From a virus, in IMG/VR virus record IMGVR_UViG_3300005939_000028, positions 1 to 30,213 of that record: a stretch of DNA of 30,213 bases. One strand, written 5' to 3'. Numbering within the stretch: position 1 is the first letter of the stretch; each line of letters begins with the position of its first letter. The notes beneath the pieces were generated by a model, which was not told the DNA's origin, searched no databases, and was given only the letters and a program-made list of their open reading frames with translations. The translations under genes and the position numbers were made by a program. Positions 1-6,526 of the stretch are shown here, piece by piece.

Positions 1-690
1 GAAGCTCTCCAACTTATCTTCATAATCCTTCATGACTCGCATTGTAGAATTCAAGACATATAATGGACATTTCGTTCGTTTAAAAATATCATGGAAAGCT
101 GTTTTCTTTTTATAAAATTTCCACAACTTTAAATAATTGTAGATTGTGCTTTTATTGAAACCAAAAACAGATACAAGTGAATTCTTTTCAGATACATCAT
201 CCTTAGAAATCAAAGGGTTTAAATCGAAATAGCGACCGATGGAATTTATTCTATCCCATTCAGACATTGCGATACGACCTTCATTGGTTCCAGTCGATAT
301 CTTTAATGCGTCATCATCAGTGAGGTTTTCATAAACAAGAGCTTTGGCGGTTCTATCTAAAGACCTTAAAGCCGTAACTCTACCATCACCAGCGATTAGA
401 TAATGTTTCTTACCACGCTTGAGAACTTGTATAGGTTCAACCTGACCCTGCAGTTCGATTAATCCTTTTAAATGAAGTCGCTCTTCCTTTGTACGAAGTG
501 TTTTACGCACTTGCATGGTTTTGACATCGAGATTATCAACTGATATATCGAAGTCGGGTATGAATGTGATTGTAACCGCTTTAACATCTTTGACAACCGC
601 TTTGATAGTCGGTGCTTTAGTATCAGCTTCGTTAAAATCTTCCTCCAAGTCCAAATCTTCTAAGTCTAATCCATTTAATGATTCATTCAT
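1..690 (-). CDS. ParB-like partition / DNA-binding protein (C-terminus cut off by window edge)
   Basis: The frame is open from an ATG at 690 to the window edge, giving 230 residues with no stop. Residues about 70-135 read as a ParB/Spo0J N-terminal domain: a hydrophobic core ending LIELQGQVEPIQVL, then HYLIAGDGRVTAL, where GDGRVTA matches the family's GxRR-type nucleotide-binding motif with one Arg replaced. Residues about 171-190 (SLVSVFGFNKSTIYNYLKLW) look like the helix-turn-helix expected after that domain. Known ParB proteins bind parS sites and act in DNA segregation; some phage relatives are regulators instead. The first 20 residues are strongly acidic. The gene is last in a minus-strand operon and overlaps the preceding gene by 8 nt. 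No ParA is visible; it could lie to the left. ParB-like is well supported; a partition role is inference. Confidence 0.8.
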   Translation of the reverse strand, partial: MNESLNGLDLEDLDLEEDFNEADTKAPTIKAVVKDVKAVTITFIPDFDISVDNLDVKTMQVRKTLRTKEERLHLKGLIELQGQVEPIQVLKRGKKHYLIAGDGRVTALRSLDRTAKALVYENLTDDDALKISTGTNEGRIAMSEWDRINSIGRYFDLNPLISKDDVSEKNSLVSVFGFNKSTIYNYLKLWKFYKKKTAFHDIFKRTKCPLYVLNSTMRVMKDYEDKLESF

Positions 691-1033
691 TTTCTAATTC
701 ACTTCCTAGAATCTCTTTAAGTATTGATTTTTTATATTGCTCAGGAATATCCAAAAGCTTAATTCGATTTAATATGCCCTGTTCGTATCGTGAATTACCA
801 AAATTATATCTGATAACAAAATCACGAACAACCGTATTTATTACTTTAGCTGGTTTTAATTCATATTTCAAGCAAAATTTAAAAAAAGCTTCTGAAACCT
901 TAATTTTATCAGCAATATCTCTGTCAGTAATTTCTACGTTGCCATGTCCGAACTTATCCATTTTATACAGCCATTCAAAATGTTCAATCATAGCTTCAAC
1001 ATCAAAGACTGGCGGTATCTCTTTTCTAATCAA
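683..1033 (-). CDS. Conserved-looking unknown protein, 116 aa, in ParB operon
   Basis: I do not recognise this protein. It starts with TTG (1033-1031) overlapping the TGA stop of the upstream HTH gene, so translation is probably coupled; the next in-frame Met is residue 15. The sequence is mostly helical in character, with no signal peptide or membrane segment. Residues about 36-55 (ITDRDIADKIKVSEAFFKF) could form a helix-turn-helix, but the match is weak. It sits between a DNA-binding protein and a ParB-like protein in one tight operon, so a part in segregation or control of that operon is possible but unproven. The reading frame is credible because both boundaries overlap neighbours by 4-8 nt. 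Confidence 0.7.
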   Translation of the reverse strand: MIRKEIPPVFDVEAMIEHFEWLYKMDKFGHGNVEITDRDIADKIKVSEAFFKFCLKYELKPAKVINTVVRDFVIRYNFGNSRYEQGILNRIKLLDIPEQYKKSILKEILGSELENE

Positions 1034-1248
1034 CCTAACAACTCTTTTTTATCGCTGACTACTGGAGTCATCAACGCCTTAACTTCGCTTATAAGTAAAA
1101 GTATTTTTTTACCTTCTGGTAAAGTGTACTGTGTTAAATACTTTTTATCGATATATTTTCTGATTGTGTTTGGATGAACGTTTAAAAACGCTGATGCCTC
1201 GACAATCGAAAAGTAAATCGATTTTTCCTTGTTTTTATCTTGTTTCAT
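1030..1248 (-). CDS. Small excisionase/MerR-type helix-turn-helix protein, 72 aa
   Basis: Residues about 12-60 follow the pattern of the excisionase-type HTH family: a start resembling YFSIVEASAFLNVHPNTIRK, then a short segment and a hydrophobic wing ending in LLISEVKALM. Such proteins bind DNA and act as transcription or recombination directionality factors. It is the first gene of a three-gene minus-strand operon with a ParB-like protein. An AGAGG ribosome site (1258-1262) lies at proper distance from the ATG, and a good promoter lies just upstream (1300-1272). It may be the operon's autoregulator or a centromere-binding adaptor. No integrase is in the window, so a true excisionase role is not supported. 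Confidence 0.75.
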   Translation of the reverse strand: MKQDKNKEKSIYFSIVEASAFLNVHPNTIRKYIDKKYLTQYTLPEGKKILLLISEVKALMTPVVSDKKELLG

Positions 1249-1271
1249 AATGTTTTACCTCTTTTCATAAT

Positions 1272-1300
1272 ATTTTAAGCTATTTTTAATGCTTTGTCAA
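1272..1300 (-). promoter_or_regulatory. Sigma-A-type promoter of the ParB operon
   Basis: On the minus strand the -35 box TTGACA (1300-1295) is separated by 17 bases from TAAAAT (1277-1272). The first gene's AGAGG ribosome site and ATG (1248) follow directly. The match to the consensus is very good. Known rule: TTGACA-N17-TATAAT is the optimal host promoter in Bacillota. Confidence 0.75.
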
Positions 1301-1313
1301 TATTTTTTAATGC

Positions 1314-1328
1314 TTGTACAATGTACAA
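1314..1328. promoter_or_regulatory. 15-bp palindrome TTGTACA-A-TGTACAA, putative operator
   Basis: The two 7-base arms match perfectly around a single central base. The site lies 13 bp upstream of the -35 box of the ParB-operon promoter, where activators or repressors commonly bind. The HTH protein at 1030-1248 or the ParB-like protein would be natural candidates to bind it; this is inference. Confidence 0.5.
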
Positions 1329-1505
1329 ATTTATTTAGCAAAAATGTATTATATATCTTATATTATATTAGTTTCTTTAAAGAGTTTCTTTAGCTATTTT
1401 TTGTTAAAATTTACATTAACGAGCTTATCAGCCAATAAATAGCGATTCCTTCAATTATCAATTCATATATTTTTGGAATTCTGTGACATGTACGACAAAT
1501 CTTTA

Positions 1506-1655
1506 TGTCATATGTGACAATTTTAAAGACATATATAATACATCGTTGTCACCCATGACATAAATTATGACATCTGTAAAAAATCATATGTCATCCATGA
1601 CAATTTTAAAGACATATATAATATAGCCTGTCGCACATGACATAAATCGGGACAT
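1506..1655. repeat. Four-unit array of TGTCA-N4-TGACA-N8-GACAT (two 83-bp tandem units)
   Basis: Inverted repeats TGTCA-N4-TGACA occur at 1506-1519, 1547-1560, 1589-1602 and 1629-1642 (the last has TGTCG). Start-to-start spacings are 41, 42 and 40 bp. In every unit an extra half-site GACAT begins exactly 8 bases after the inverted repeat (1528, 1569, 1611, 1651). At a larger scale the stretch is two imperfect 83-bp tandem units (about 1502-1584 and 1585-1667), each with an identical core ATTTTAAAGACATATATAAT. A related half-site group lies at 1484-1497. Regular spacing of about four helical turns is typical of iterons, parS-like centromeres and multi-site operators. Nothing in the sequence decides between these. 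Confidence 0.85.
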
Positions 1656-1693
1656 CCATGAAAAAAACCTGTTCATTTTTTTATATTTTCTTC

Positions 1694-1722
1694 TTGACAT
1701 TTGTATGAAATGTGTATATGAT
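1694..1722 (+). promoter_or_regulatory. Sigma-A-type promoter for the early operon, with internal operator
   Basis: TTGACA (1694-1699), a 17-base spacer and TATGAT (1717-1722) form a near-consensus promoter 33 bases before the ATG of the XRE gene. The spacer carries a perfect inverted repeat, ACATTT (1697-1702) and AAATGT (1708-1713). Its core ACATT-N7-AATGT recurs with the same spacing in the promoters at 4788 and 11735. Confidence 0.75.
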
Positions 1723-1755
1723 TGCATATATTCCAAAATGGAGATTTGAGAGATT

Positions 1756-1971
1756 ATGAAAATTATACCAATAGATGGTGGGAATAAGCTAGAACGGCTA
1801 GTTATTGAACGGTTGATGACCAAGGGAGAATTTGCTGAGAAGGTACCTGTATCTTCATCACTGATAATGAGCGTATTTCGTGGCAATCGAACCACTGTTA
1901 AAACTGCAAGGGCTATTTGCAATTATCTACAAATCGAATTCGTTGATTACTTTAACGTAGTCAGTGGATAG
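1756..1971 (+). CDS. Small XRE/Cro-type helix-turn-helix regulator, 71 aa
   Basis: Residues about 11-60 show the Cro/CI helix-turn-helix pattern: a first helix, KGEFAEKVPVSSSLIMSVF as helices 2 and 3, then RGNRTTVKTARAICNYLQI as the last two helices. At 71 residues it is a bare DNA-binding domain with no partner domain, like Cro. It is the first gene after a strong promoter whose spacer contains an inverted repeat, so autorepression is a reasonable guess. Purines resembling a ribosome site (GGAG at about 1740, GAGAG at about 1748) precede the ATG. It could control the divergent region or several promoters in the window; its binding site is not known. Confidence 0.8.
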   Translation: MKIIPIDGGNKLERLVIERLMTKGEFAEKVPVSSSLIMSVFRGNRTTVKTARAICNYLQIEFVDYFNVVSG

Positions 1972-2284
1972 TCAATTTCATAAGTTACCGCATAAAATTA
2001 CAGAGCTGATATGTAGAAGTTCGGAAATGTTAGATAGCCAATTGACGAACTCAGAGAGAATAATGCTTATAGCGGTAAATCGTATTACATTTGGATTTAG
2101 TCGAGAAATATATAAATTTCATGGAAGTTATAAGAAGAGCTTTTTTGATTGGGTGCATGATATAGGAATTCGTCAGAAGTATCGAGGATTGGATGCACTT
2201 ATTAGTAGAAAAATAGTAATTGTGTTTAGAAAAGATGGACTTGAATATATCAAAATTAACAAGGAATTTGAAAAATGGAAATAA
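1964..2284 (+). CDS. Winged-helix protein resembling the N-terminal domain of phage replication protein O
   Basis: This 106-residue protein starts with GTG overlapping the TAG stop of the XRE gene. Residues about 28-50 (LTNSERIMLIAVNRITFGFS) match the start of replication protein O-type winged helices, where L-T-x-x-E-x-x-x-L is followed by R-x-T-F/Y-G-F. A later segment ending GLDALISRKIVIVFRKDG matches the recognition helix and wing ('L-x-x-x-x-I-I'). Known O-type proteins bind origin repeats and recruit the helicase loader. It lies about 300 bp downstream of the repeat array and a DnaC-like protein is encoded in the window, which fits an initiator role. The distance from true O proteins cannot be judged by eye. 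Confidence 0.6.
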   Translation: MDSQFHKLPHKITELICRSSEMLDSQLTNSERIMLIAVNRITFGFSREIYKFHGSYKKSFFDWVHDIGIRQKYRGLDALISRKIVIVFRKDGLEYIKINKEFEKWK

Positions 2285-2892
2285 TGAAAGAAGTTCGTAA
2301 AAATATCGAAGCTGGTATTTGCGGTTATGTAATGAAAAATCATATGCTGAACTCAGAAGTAGTTGCCATATTTGCATACCATAGACATTTAGTTGTTGAT
2401 GAAGTTTTCGCAGAAGATTTCTATGAATATTCAAATTTCCTTATACGTGAATATGTAAAATTCTTTAGTGGACGCACTGTAAATCGAGCATGTAAAAGTT
2501 TATTTGAAAAGGGTATTTTTGTTATCGATGATCTATATACAGGTAAGCGAAAGCAGATATGTCAGAAATTATGTAGAGTGAAATTTCCAGAAAGTGAGCA
2601 ATCTCATATGAGTGGAGAATATATAAACTTATTAGTTCCGCTTATATTGTCAGCAAAATTTATATTTCCAGAAATATGCTTATTATTGGCGTTTTGGAAT
2701 TATCGTAAATTCCAAAAGAAGAATAAATATTTCGTTATGCGTGTGCTATTTCACGATATTACTTCGTGTAGTTATCAAAGCCTGTATAGGGCATTTCATG
2801 GATTGCTGAATCGTGGTATATTCTTTTATGAAAATAATCAGATTGGAAATATGATTCTTAAAGTTGACTTAAATATACGGAAGGAAGATTAA
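2275..2892 (+). CDS. Protein with two tandem winged-helix-like segments, possible initiator partner
   Basis: The 205-residue product is unknown. It contains two related segments: residues about 65-90 (GRTVNRACKSLFEKGIFVID) and about 167-190 (SYQSLYRAFHGLLNRGIFFY). Both have the winged-helix pattern of recognition helix, L-x-x-x-G/R-I-F and a beta wing. A double winged helix suits an iteron-binding replication initiator or a DnaD-like protein, but I cannot name a family. The ATG at 2275 overlaps the end of the O-like gene and follows AAGGA at 2261. The operon context (XRE regulator, O-like protein, then this gene and a SNF2 helicase) supports a role in early replication. Confidence 0.65.
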   Translation: MEIMKEVRKNIEAGICGYVMKNHMLNSEVVAIFAYHRHLVVDEVFAEDFYEYSNFLIREYVKFFSGRTVNRACKSLFEKGIFVIDDLYTGKRKQICQKLCRVKFPESEQSHMSGEYINLLVPLILSAKFIFPEICLLLAFWNYRKFQKKNKYFVMRVLFHDITSCSYQSLYRAFHGLLNRGIFFYENNQIGNMILKVDLNIRKED

Positions 2893-3051
2893 ATGGAATT
2901 GTATAAAGTTGAATTGAAAACGCCCTTTATGTTAGCACCTTTGAACTATGAAGGAAATCTCGACCACAGCCAAATGCATAGAACCAAATGTGCAGAAATC
3001 TTGAAAAAGGATTCAAAACGATGTTACTTGATTATAATAACAAACAGGTAG
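2893..3051 (+). CDS. Small ORF, 52 aa, overlapping the start of the SNF2 gene
   Basis: An ATG follows directly on the TAA stop of the preceding gene and has a purine-rich AAGGAAG at 2881-2887. The frame runs 52 codons to TAG at 3049 and overlaps the helicase start by 31 nt. The peptide starts MELYKVELKTPFMLA and has no recognisable motif. Its placement fills an otherwise unexplained 100-base gap in a tightly packed operon, which argues for translation. Without it the helicase would have a long untranslated spacer. Function unknown. Confidence 0.5.
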   Translation: MELYKVELKTPFMLAPLNYEGNLDHSQMHRTKCAEILKKDSKRCYLIIITNR

Positions 3052-4784
3052 TTCTCATAGAAGAGCGTGGAGAGAGCTTCATCGATATTCAAGATAACTG
3101 CCACTTTAATCTATGTGTAAGGCTTCGTGGTGGGAACTATGAAGTTCCATATATATCTTTACCAATATTGATTAAGACTTTGAAGAGCATTGATTATACC
3201 ATAAACAAAACTCAGAAGCTAATTGATTATCATAATAATTTAAAAGCTGAACGTAAGCTACTGGAGTCTCTCAAGCTCGGAAACGATGTATTTATGGAGA
3301 ATGCGGAATGTAAAGAGATTATAACTTACCTGAAAGAGCAGGAAAATATAATAAAAAAGAACTGCAAGAAGTTCAAAGGGTTCTTCGGTAATCAGGTAGA
3401 TACAATCATCTTTGGTATCATTGGAAAGCGTATTGTAATCGGCAATGATATTGGAACTGGTAAAACATTAACATCCATTATGATAGCAAAATTTTTAATG
3501 GAACGAAGGGGTGCAAAGAAAACTCTCATATTACTTCCAGCATCCTTAGCTAAGAACTTCTACAACGATTATCAGACATATTTCAAAGACGGTAGAATGA
3601 TGTTGATATCCAGTGAAGCAAAGAAGAAGAGACCTGACCTATACAAAACATTTAAAACTACACCACGTATCAAATTCTTAATAACTAACTATGAGAAATG
3701 TTTATTTGATTATGAAGACCTCAAAACCCTCAAGCCAGACGTATTAATCGTAGATGAATTCCATAAGATGAAGAACTTTAAAGATGCCAAACGCTCTGCT
3801 AATTTTTTCAGAATGGTATCTAAGTTTTGGAGACCCGAATACCGTTATCCTATGTCTGGAACTCCCATTGAGAACCGAATGTTTGACTTATACCCTGTGT
3901 TTAAATTGTTGGATGATGGTAAAATACTTGGTGGTGAAAAGTTCTTCGATATCAATTTCATTGAGTATGACGAGATTACTTTCAGGGTATATCATTCTAA
4001 GCATAATTATAGTGTCGTTACAAAACAAGTGCCAGTTGGATTTAAGCATCATAATTTCGTTAAGAAGTTAATAAGCCCATTCGTTATCAGAAAGAAATTA
4101 GATTTACCAGCAGGAATATATAAGAAGAATGTTATGATAACACCTAGTAAACCATTACTAGAGGCAATGCGTAGACATACATTAGAAGAAGGTAATGCAT
4201 CTGCTAAATACTATGCACAACGCCAATTCTTATGCGATACAATGCGAGGTGATTATGCCGATAATCCAAAGTTTGATGAACTTGAAAATATCATCACCCA
4301 AACAAGAAGTAAGATAGTTATATTCTCATTTTTCAAATGTTCTATATATGCAATTGAGAAGTGGTTGACCGAGCGTGGATATGGCTGTGTAACTTGTCAG
4401 GGTGGCGATGGTAAGGATGCGTTTGATGCAGTAAGGGATTTTGTCGATGATGATACAAAGAAGTGCTTAGTGACCACAGATAAGATTAACTTTGGACATA
4501 ATATTCAGGAGGCGCAAATTGTGATTGAATGGGAAAAGCCAATTAACCCGACTACTACAATGCAAAGGGCTGGTAGATGCTATCGTGCAGGGCAAACTAA
4601 GGATGTTCATGTATTTAGTTTCATCGTAAAGAAAACAGTCGAAGAGAATATCTTCGAAGCTGTTAATCGTAAAGAAGACATCATAAATAAAATCATAGAG
4701 CCATTATCTGTAGGAGACTCGGATACAAGCCTTGATGAAATGTGTGAGAACATTGAACAGGAAATGATAAACACTTTCAAATAA
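3021..4784 (+). CDS. SNF2-family DNA helicase/translocase, about 587 aa
   Basis: SNF2 ATPases move along duplex DNA and remodel forks or bound proteins. Counting from the ATG at 3021: P-loop NDIGTGKT (about 142-149), DEFH Walker B (245-248), motif III SGTPIEN (279-285), and motif VI QRAGRCYRAGQ (from about 515). Both RecA-like lobes are complete. I prefer the ATG at 3021 because AAGGA lies 8 bases upstream; an earlier in-frame ATG at 2988 has no ribosome site. The N-terminal 130 residues are unrecognised. In T4 the DExH helicase UvsW restarts forks and resolves recombination intermediates, and this enzyme could play a similar part; that is inference. It is the last gene of its operon, followed by a new promoter. 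Confidence 0.92.
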   Translation: MLLDYNNKQVVLIEERGESFIDIQDNCHFNLCVRLRGGNYEVPYISLPILIKTLKSIDYTINKTQKLIDYHNNLKAERKLLESLKLGNDVFMENAECKEIITYLKEQENIIKKNCKKFKGFFGNQVDTIIFGIIGKRIVIGNDIGTGKTLTSIMIAKFLMERRGAKKTLILLPASLAKNFYNDYQTYFKDGRMMLISSEAKKKRPDLYKTFKTTPRIKFLITNYEKCLFDYEDLKTLKPDVLIVDEFHKMKNFKDAKRSANFFRMVSKFWRPEYRYPMSGTPIENRMFDLYPVFKLLDDGKILGGEKFFDINFIEYDEITFRVYHSKHNYSVVTKQVPVGFKHHNFVKKLISPFVIRKKLDLPAGIYKKNVMITPSKPLLEAMRRHTLEEGNASAKYYAQRQFLCDTMRGDYADNPKFDELENIITQTRSKIVIFSFFKCSIYAIEKWLTERGYGCVTCQGGDGKDAFDAVRDFVDDDTKKCLVTTDKINFGHNIQEAQIVIEWEKPINPTTTMQRAGRCYRAGQTKDVHVFSFIVKKTVEENIFEAVNRKEDIINKIIEPLSVGDSDTSLDEMCENIEQEMINTFK

Positions 4785-4840
4785 TGTTTGCACATTGTTA
4801 TAAAATGTGATACTATATTAAGTAATGGAGGTTTACATGG
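4779..4840 (+). promoter_or_regulatory. Promoter/RBS/start cassette, copy 1 of an exact 62-bp duplication
   Basis: The block holds TTGCAC (4788-4793), a 17-base spacer, TACTAT (4811-4816), a strong GGAGG (4828-4832) and the ATG (4837). The spacer carries an inverted repeat CACATT (4791-4796) / AATGTG (4804-4809). All 62 bases, up to the first base after the ATG, recur at 11726-11787 before the sliding-clamp gene. A TATAAA within the spacer could act as an alternative -10 box. Confidence 0.85.
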
Positions 4841-5397
4841 CTGTTAAATTCATAATTGGTGATTTTAAACCAAGAGAAGATGATATTCTTATATCTGATT
4901 TTGATTCATCATGCATCCAGAAAAATAAATTAGATGAAGGTAAACGCGTTGTGATATACGCAGAGTCAGCAGGTCTCAAAAAGGCAGAAGTTGAATATAT
5001 CATGAAATGTAGTACGGCAGATGTTATCGTTGTATGTCAGAGTAAAAGGGCTATGCAGGGTGCTAGAAATCACAAGAACGCGAAGATAGAATACTCAGAA
5101 GGATACTCTGAGCCAGCAAGTCCATTCGATGTAGCAAAATTAATTGTTACCTGCAAAGATAGAAACTATGTACATGAATTTTTGAAATATAACAAAATTG
5201 CTATGTATATGGTTGTAAAATCATTAATCAGCAACTTCATGTATTTTAAAATAGAAAGCAATGTAGCTGTTGTCGGGTGGTTAGACCAAAACTTATATAG
5301 AGTAAATCCAGAATTCTTATGGGCTTACTCCGCAAGAAAATTCAAACCAGAAACTCATATTAATTATATGCGTTGGAATTGGCCAAAGAAGAAATAA
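4837..5397 (+). CDS. Unknown protein, candidate clamp-loader small (delta/gp62-like) subunit, 186 aa
   Basis: No standard motif names this protein. Three things suggest a clamp-loader accessory subunit. It lies directly before the RFC-like ATPase. Its length (186) is close to T4 gp62 (187). Residues about 35-75 have the pattern of delta-type subunits: a hydrophobic strand (RVVIYAE), a helix, then a second strand (ADVIVVCQSK). There is no P-loop, as expected for a collar or delta subunit. The C-terminus is basic and aromatic (RWNWPKKK). The start at 4837 is chosen over an ATG at 4825 because GGAGG lies between them, and it is the start shared with the duplicated cassette. Function is inference. 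Confidence 0.6.
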   Translation: MAVKFIIGDFKPREDDILISDFDSSCIQKNKLDEGKRVVIYAESAGLKKAEVEYIMKCSTADVIVVCQSKRAMQGARNHKNAKIEYSEGYSEPASPFDVAKLIVTCKDRNYVHEFLKYNKIAMYMVVKSLISNFMYFKIESNVAVVGWLDQNLYRVNPEFLWAYSARKFKPETHINYMRWNWPKKK

Positions 5398-5413
5398 TAT
5401 TGGAGGCATTTAC

Positions 5414-6316
5414 ATGTTATTCGAAAAGTATCGACCGAAAGTATTCAGTGATTTAGTTGGGCGTGATGCTCAAGTAGAGCAGGTTAAGGCAATGATGGAA
5501 CGTGGTGATATGCCACACTTATTCCTATTTGGGCCTCCTGGAACTGGTAAAACTACGTTTGCTAACGTTGTTGCAAATGAAATGTTTCACTGTAAGAAAA
5601 GTCTTGCTAATGGTTATGCAGGGAAAATCACAGACAATTCAAAAAAATCTGGTAACTTCTTTGAATTCAATGCTTCTTCTGATAGAGGGATTGATTTTGT
5701 TAGAAGAGACATTACAGATGTTGCAAAACGTAGACCATTTGGCGTTGAATATAAATTAATCCTCATGGATGAAGCCGATTATATAACTCCAGATGCTCAA
5801 GCATGTTTCCGTAGAATTTTGGAAGAGTATAGCAGAACTACGAGATTTATATTCACTGCGAATTATCCTTATAAGATGATACCAGCATTGACATCAAGGT
5901 TTGTATCGATTGAGTTTCCAGTAATCGATGTAAAGACCATTGCCAAGCGATTAAAATACATTGCAAAGAAAGAAGGTATCGATAAAACTGATGCTGAATT
6001 TATAGCAATGGCTAAGAACTCAAATGGAGATTTGAGAAAAGCTATCAATATGCTTGATGGTGGTAGTGTTGAAAGTGATGTAGAAGAATATTTCTCAGGT
6101 CTTAATCTGAAAAAGATTGCTTCTATGAAAGAAGATAAGCGAGTTATGATTGCTTATAAGGGAGACCCAGACCAAATTTTCGCTAAGTTGTGGGAAATTG
6201 TTCAAACAGAAAAAGATTGGGATAAGCTTGAAATACTTGCCAATACCAACTATAAAATGAATATGAGTGTTCATAAAACTCTATTCTTAGCCCATATGCT
6301 GAAAAAATCCTTCTAA
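5414..6316 (+). CDS. Clamp-loader ATPase, RFC small subunit / T4 gp44-like
   Basis: This AAA+ ATPase opens and loads the sliding clamp at primer ends. The 300 residues begin with the RFC box (FEKYRPKVFSDLVG), followed by Walker A GPPGTGKT (40-47), a sensor region FNASSDRG (about 85-92), Walker B LMDEAD (117-122), sensor 1 FTANY (147-151) and the SRF motif (161-163) carrying the trans-acting arginine. Residues about 200-225 (NSNGDLRKAINML) are the typical sensor 2 / lid. The length fits T4 gp44 and archaeal RFC-S. GGAGG precedes the ATG. With the upstream 186-aa gene it likely forms the complete loader for the clamp at 11784. Confidence 0.95.
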   Translation: MLFEKYRPKVFSDLVGRDAQVEQVKAMMERGDMPHLFLFGPPGTGKTTFANVVANEMFHCKKSLANGYAGKITDNSKKSGNFFEFNASSDRGIDFVRRDITDVAKRRPFGVEYKLILMDEADYITPDAQACFRRILEEYSRTTRFIFTANYPYKMIPALTSRFVSIEFPVIDVKTIAKRLKYIAKKEGIDKTDAEFIAMAKNSNGDLRKAINMLDGGSVESDVEEYFSGLNLKKIASMKEDKRVMIAYKGDPDQIFAKLWEIVQTEKDWDKLEILANTNYKMNMSVHKTLFLAHMLKKSF

Positions 6317-6525
6317 TGGCAAAGAAACGCCAAATCCAAAGTCCAGAGAAAGCCATTCGGGGTAAGTGCCTCGAATGCTCTGGGGGCATCCGTAAAGAGG
6401 TAGAGCTATGCCCTATCATAGATTGCCCGTTGTGGCCGTATAGAAACGGCATTACTAAGAAGGAAATACCATTAAAGCCTACATCAAGAGCTTTATGGGA
6501 TACCGATATTGAAATAGAGGAATAG
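6316..6525 (+). CDS. Small four-cysteine zinc-binding phage protein, 69 aa
   Basis: The start codon overlaps the stop of the clamp-loader gene (TAATG). Residues 18-38 carry C-x2-C-x10-C-x4-C, ending CPLWPYRNG, a pattern I associate with a small zinc-binding family common in phages and prophages; its function is not known to me. The remainder is basic at the N-terminus and acidic at the C-terminus. It lies between the clamp-loader and polymerase genes, the position held in T4 by the translational repressor regA, to which it has no visible similarity. A nucleic-acid-binding regulatory role is possible. Confidence 0.75.
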   Translation: MAKKRQIQSPEKAIRGKCLECSGGIRKEVELCPIIDCPLWPYRNGITKKEIPLKPTSRALWDTDIEIEE

Positions 6526-6526
6526 T

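Larger units (their letters stand above)
1249..1755. other. Divergent AT-rich non-coding control region
   Basis: About 500 bases separate the minus-strand ParB operon from the plus-strand early genes, with no convincing gene on either strand. It holds, from left to right, a minus-strand promoter, a 15-bp palindrome, a very AT-rich stretch (about 1329-1440) with a 10-bp direct repeat AGTTTCTTTA at 1370 and 1383, a four-unit inverted-repeat array (about 1506-1655), and a plus-strand promoter. An AT-rich stretch beside an ordered repeat array between partition-type and initiator-type genes is a layout typical of origins or centromeres. I saw no clear DnaA box. An ORF readable across the array on the minus strand (1922-1584) is a shadow. 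Confidence 0.75.

Noticed and set aside
678-1058. Plus-strand ORF of 126 codons opposite the ParB operon
   Set aside because: It lies antisense to two overlapping minus-strand genes that have a promoter, ribosome site and domain support.
1030-1248. Calling the small HTH protein a true excisionase (Xis)
   Set aside because: Only the HTH type matches. No integrase or attachment site is present, and the context is a ParB operon.
1501-1667. CRISPR array or phage att site at the repeat array
   Set aside because: There are only two 83-bp units with similar, not unique, spacers, and the internal sites are palindromic half-sites at fixed distances. No cas or integrase gene is in the window.
1584-1922. 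Minus-strand ORF of 112 codons across the repeat array
   Set aside because: It overlaps the XRE gene and the operator array in antisense and has no upstream ribosome site.
2051-2434. Minus-strand ORF of 127 codons
   Set aside because: It is antisense to the O-like and double winged-helix genes, has no ribosome site and has atypical composition.
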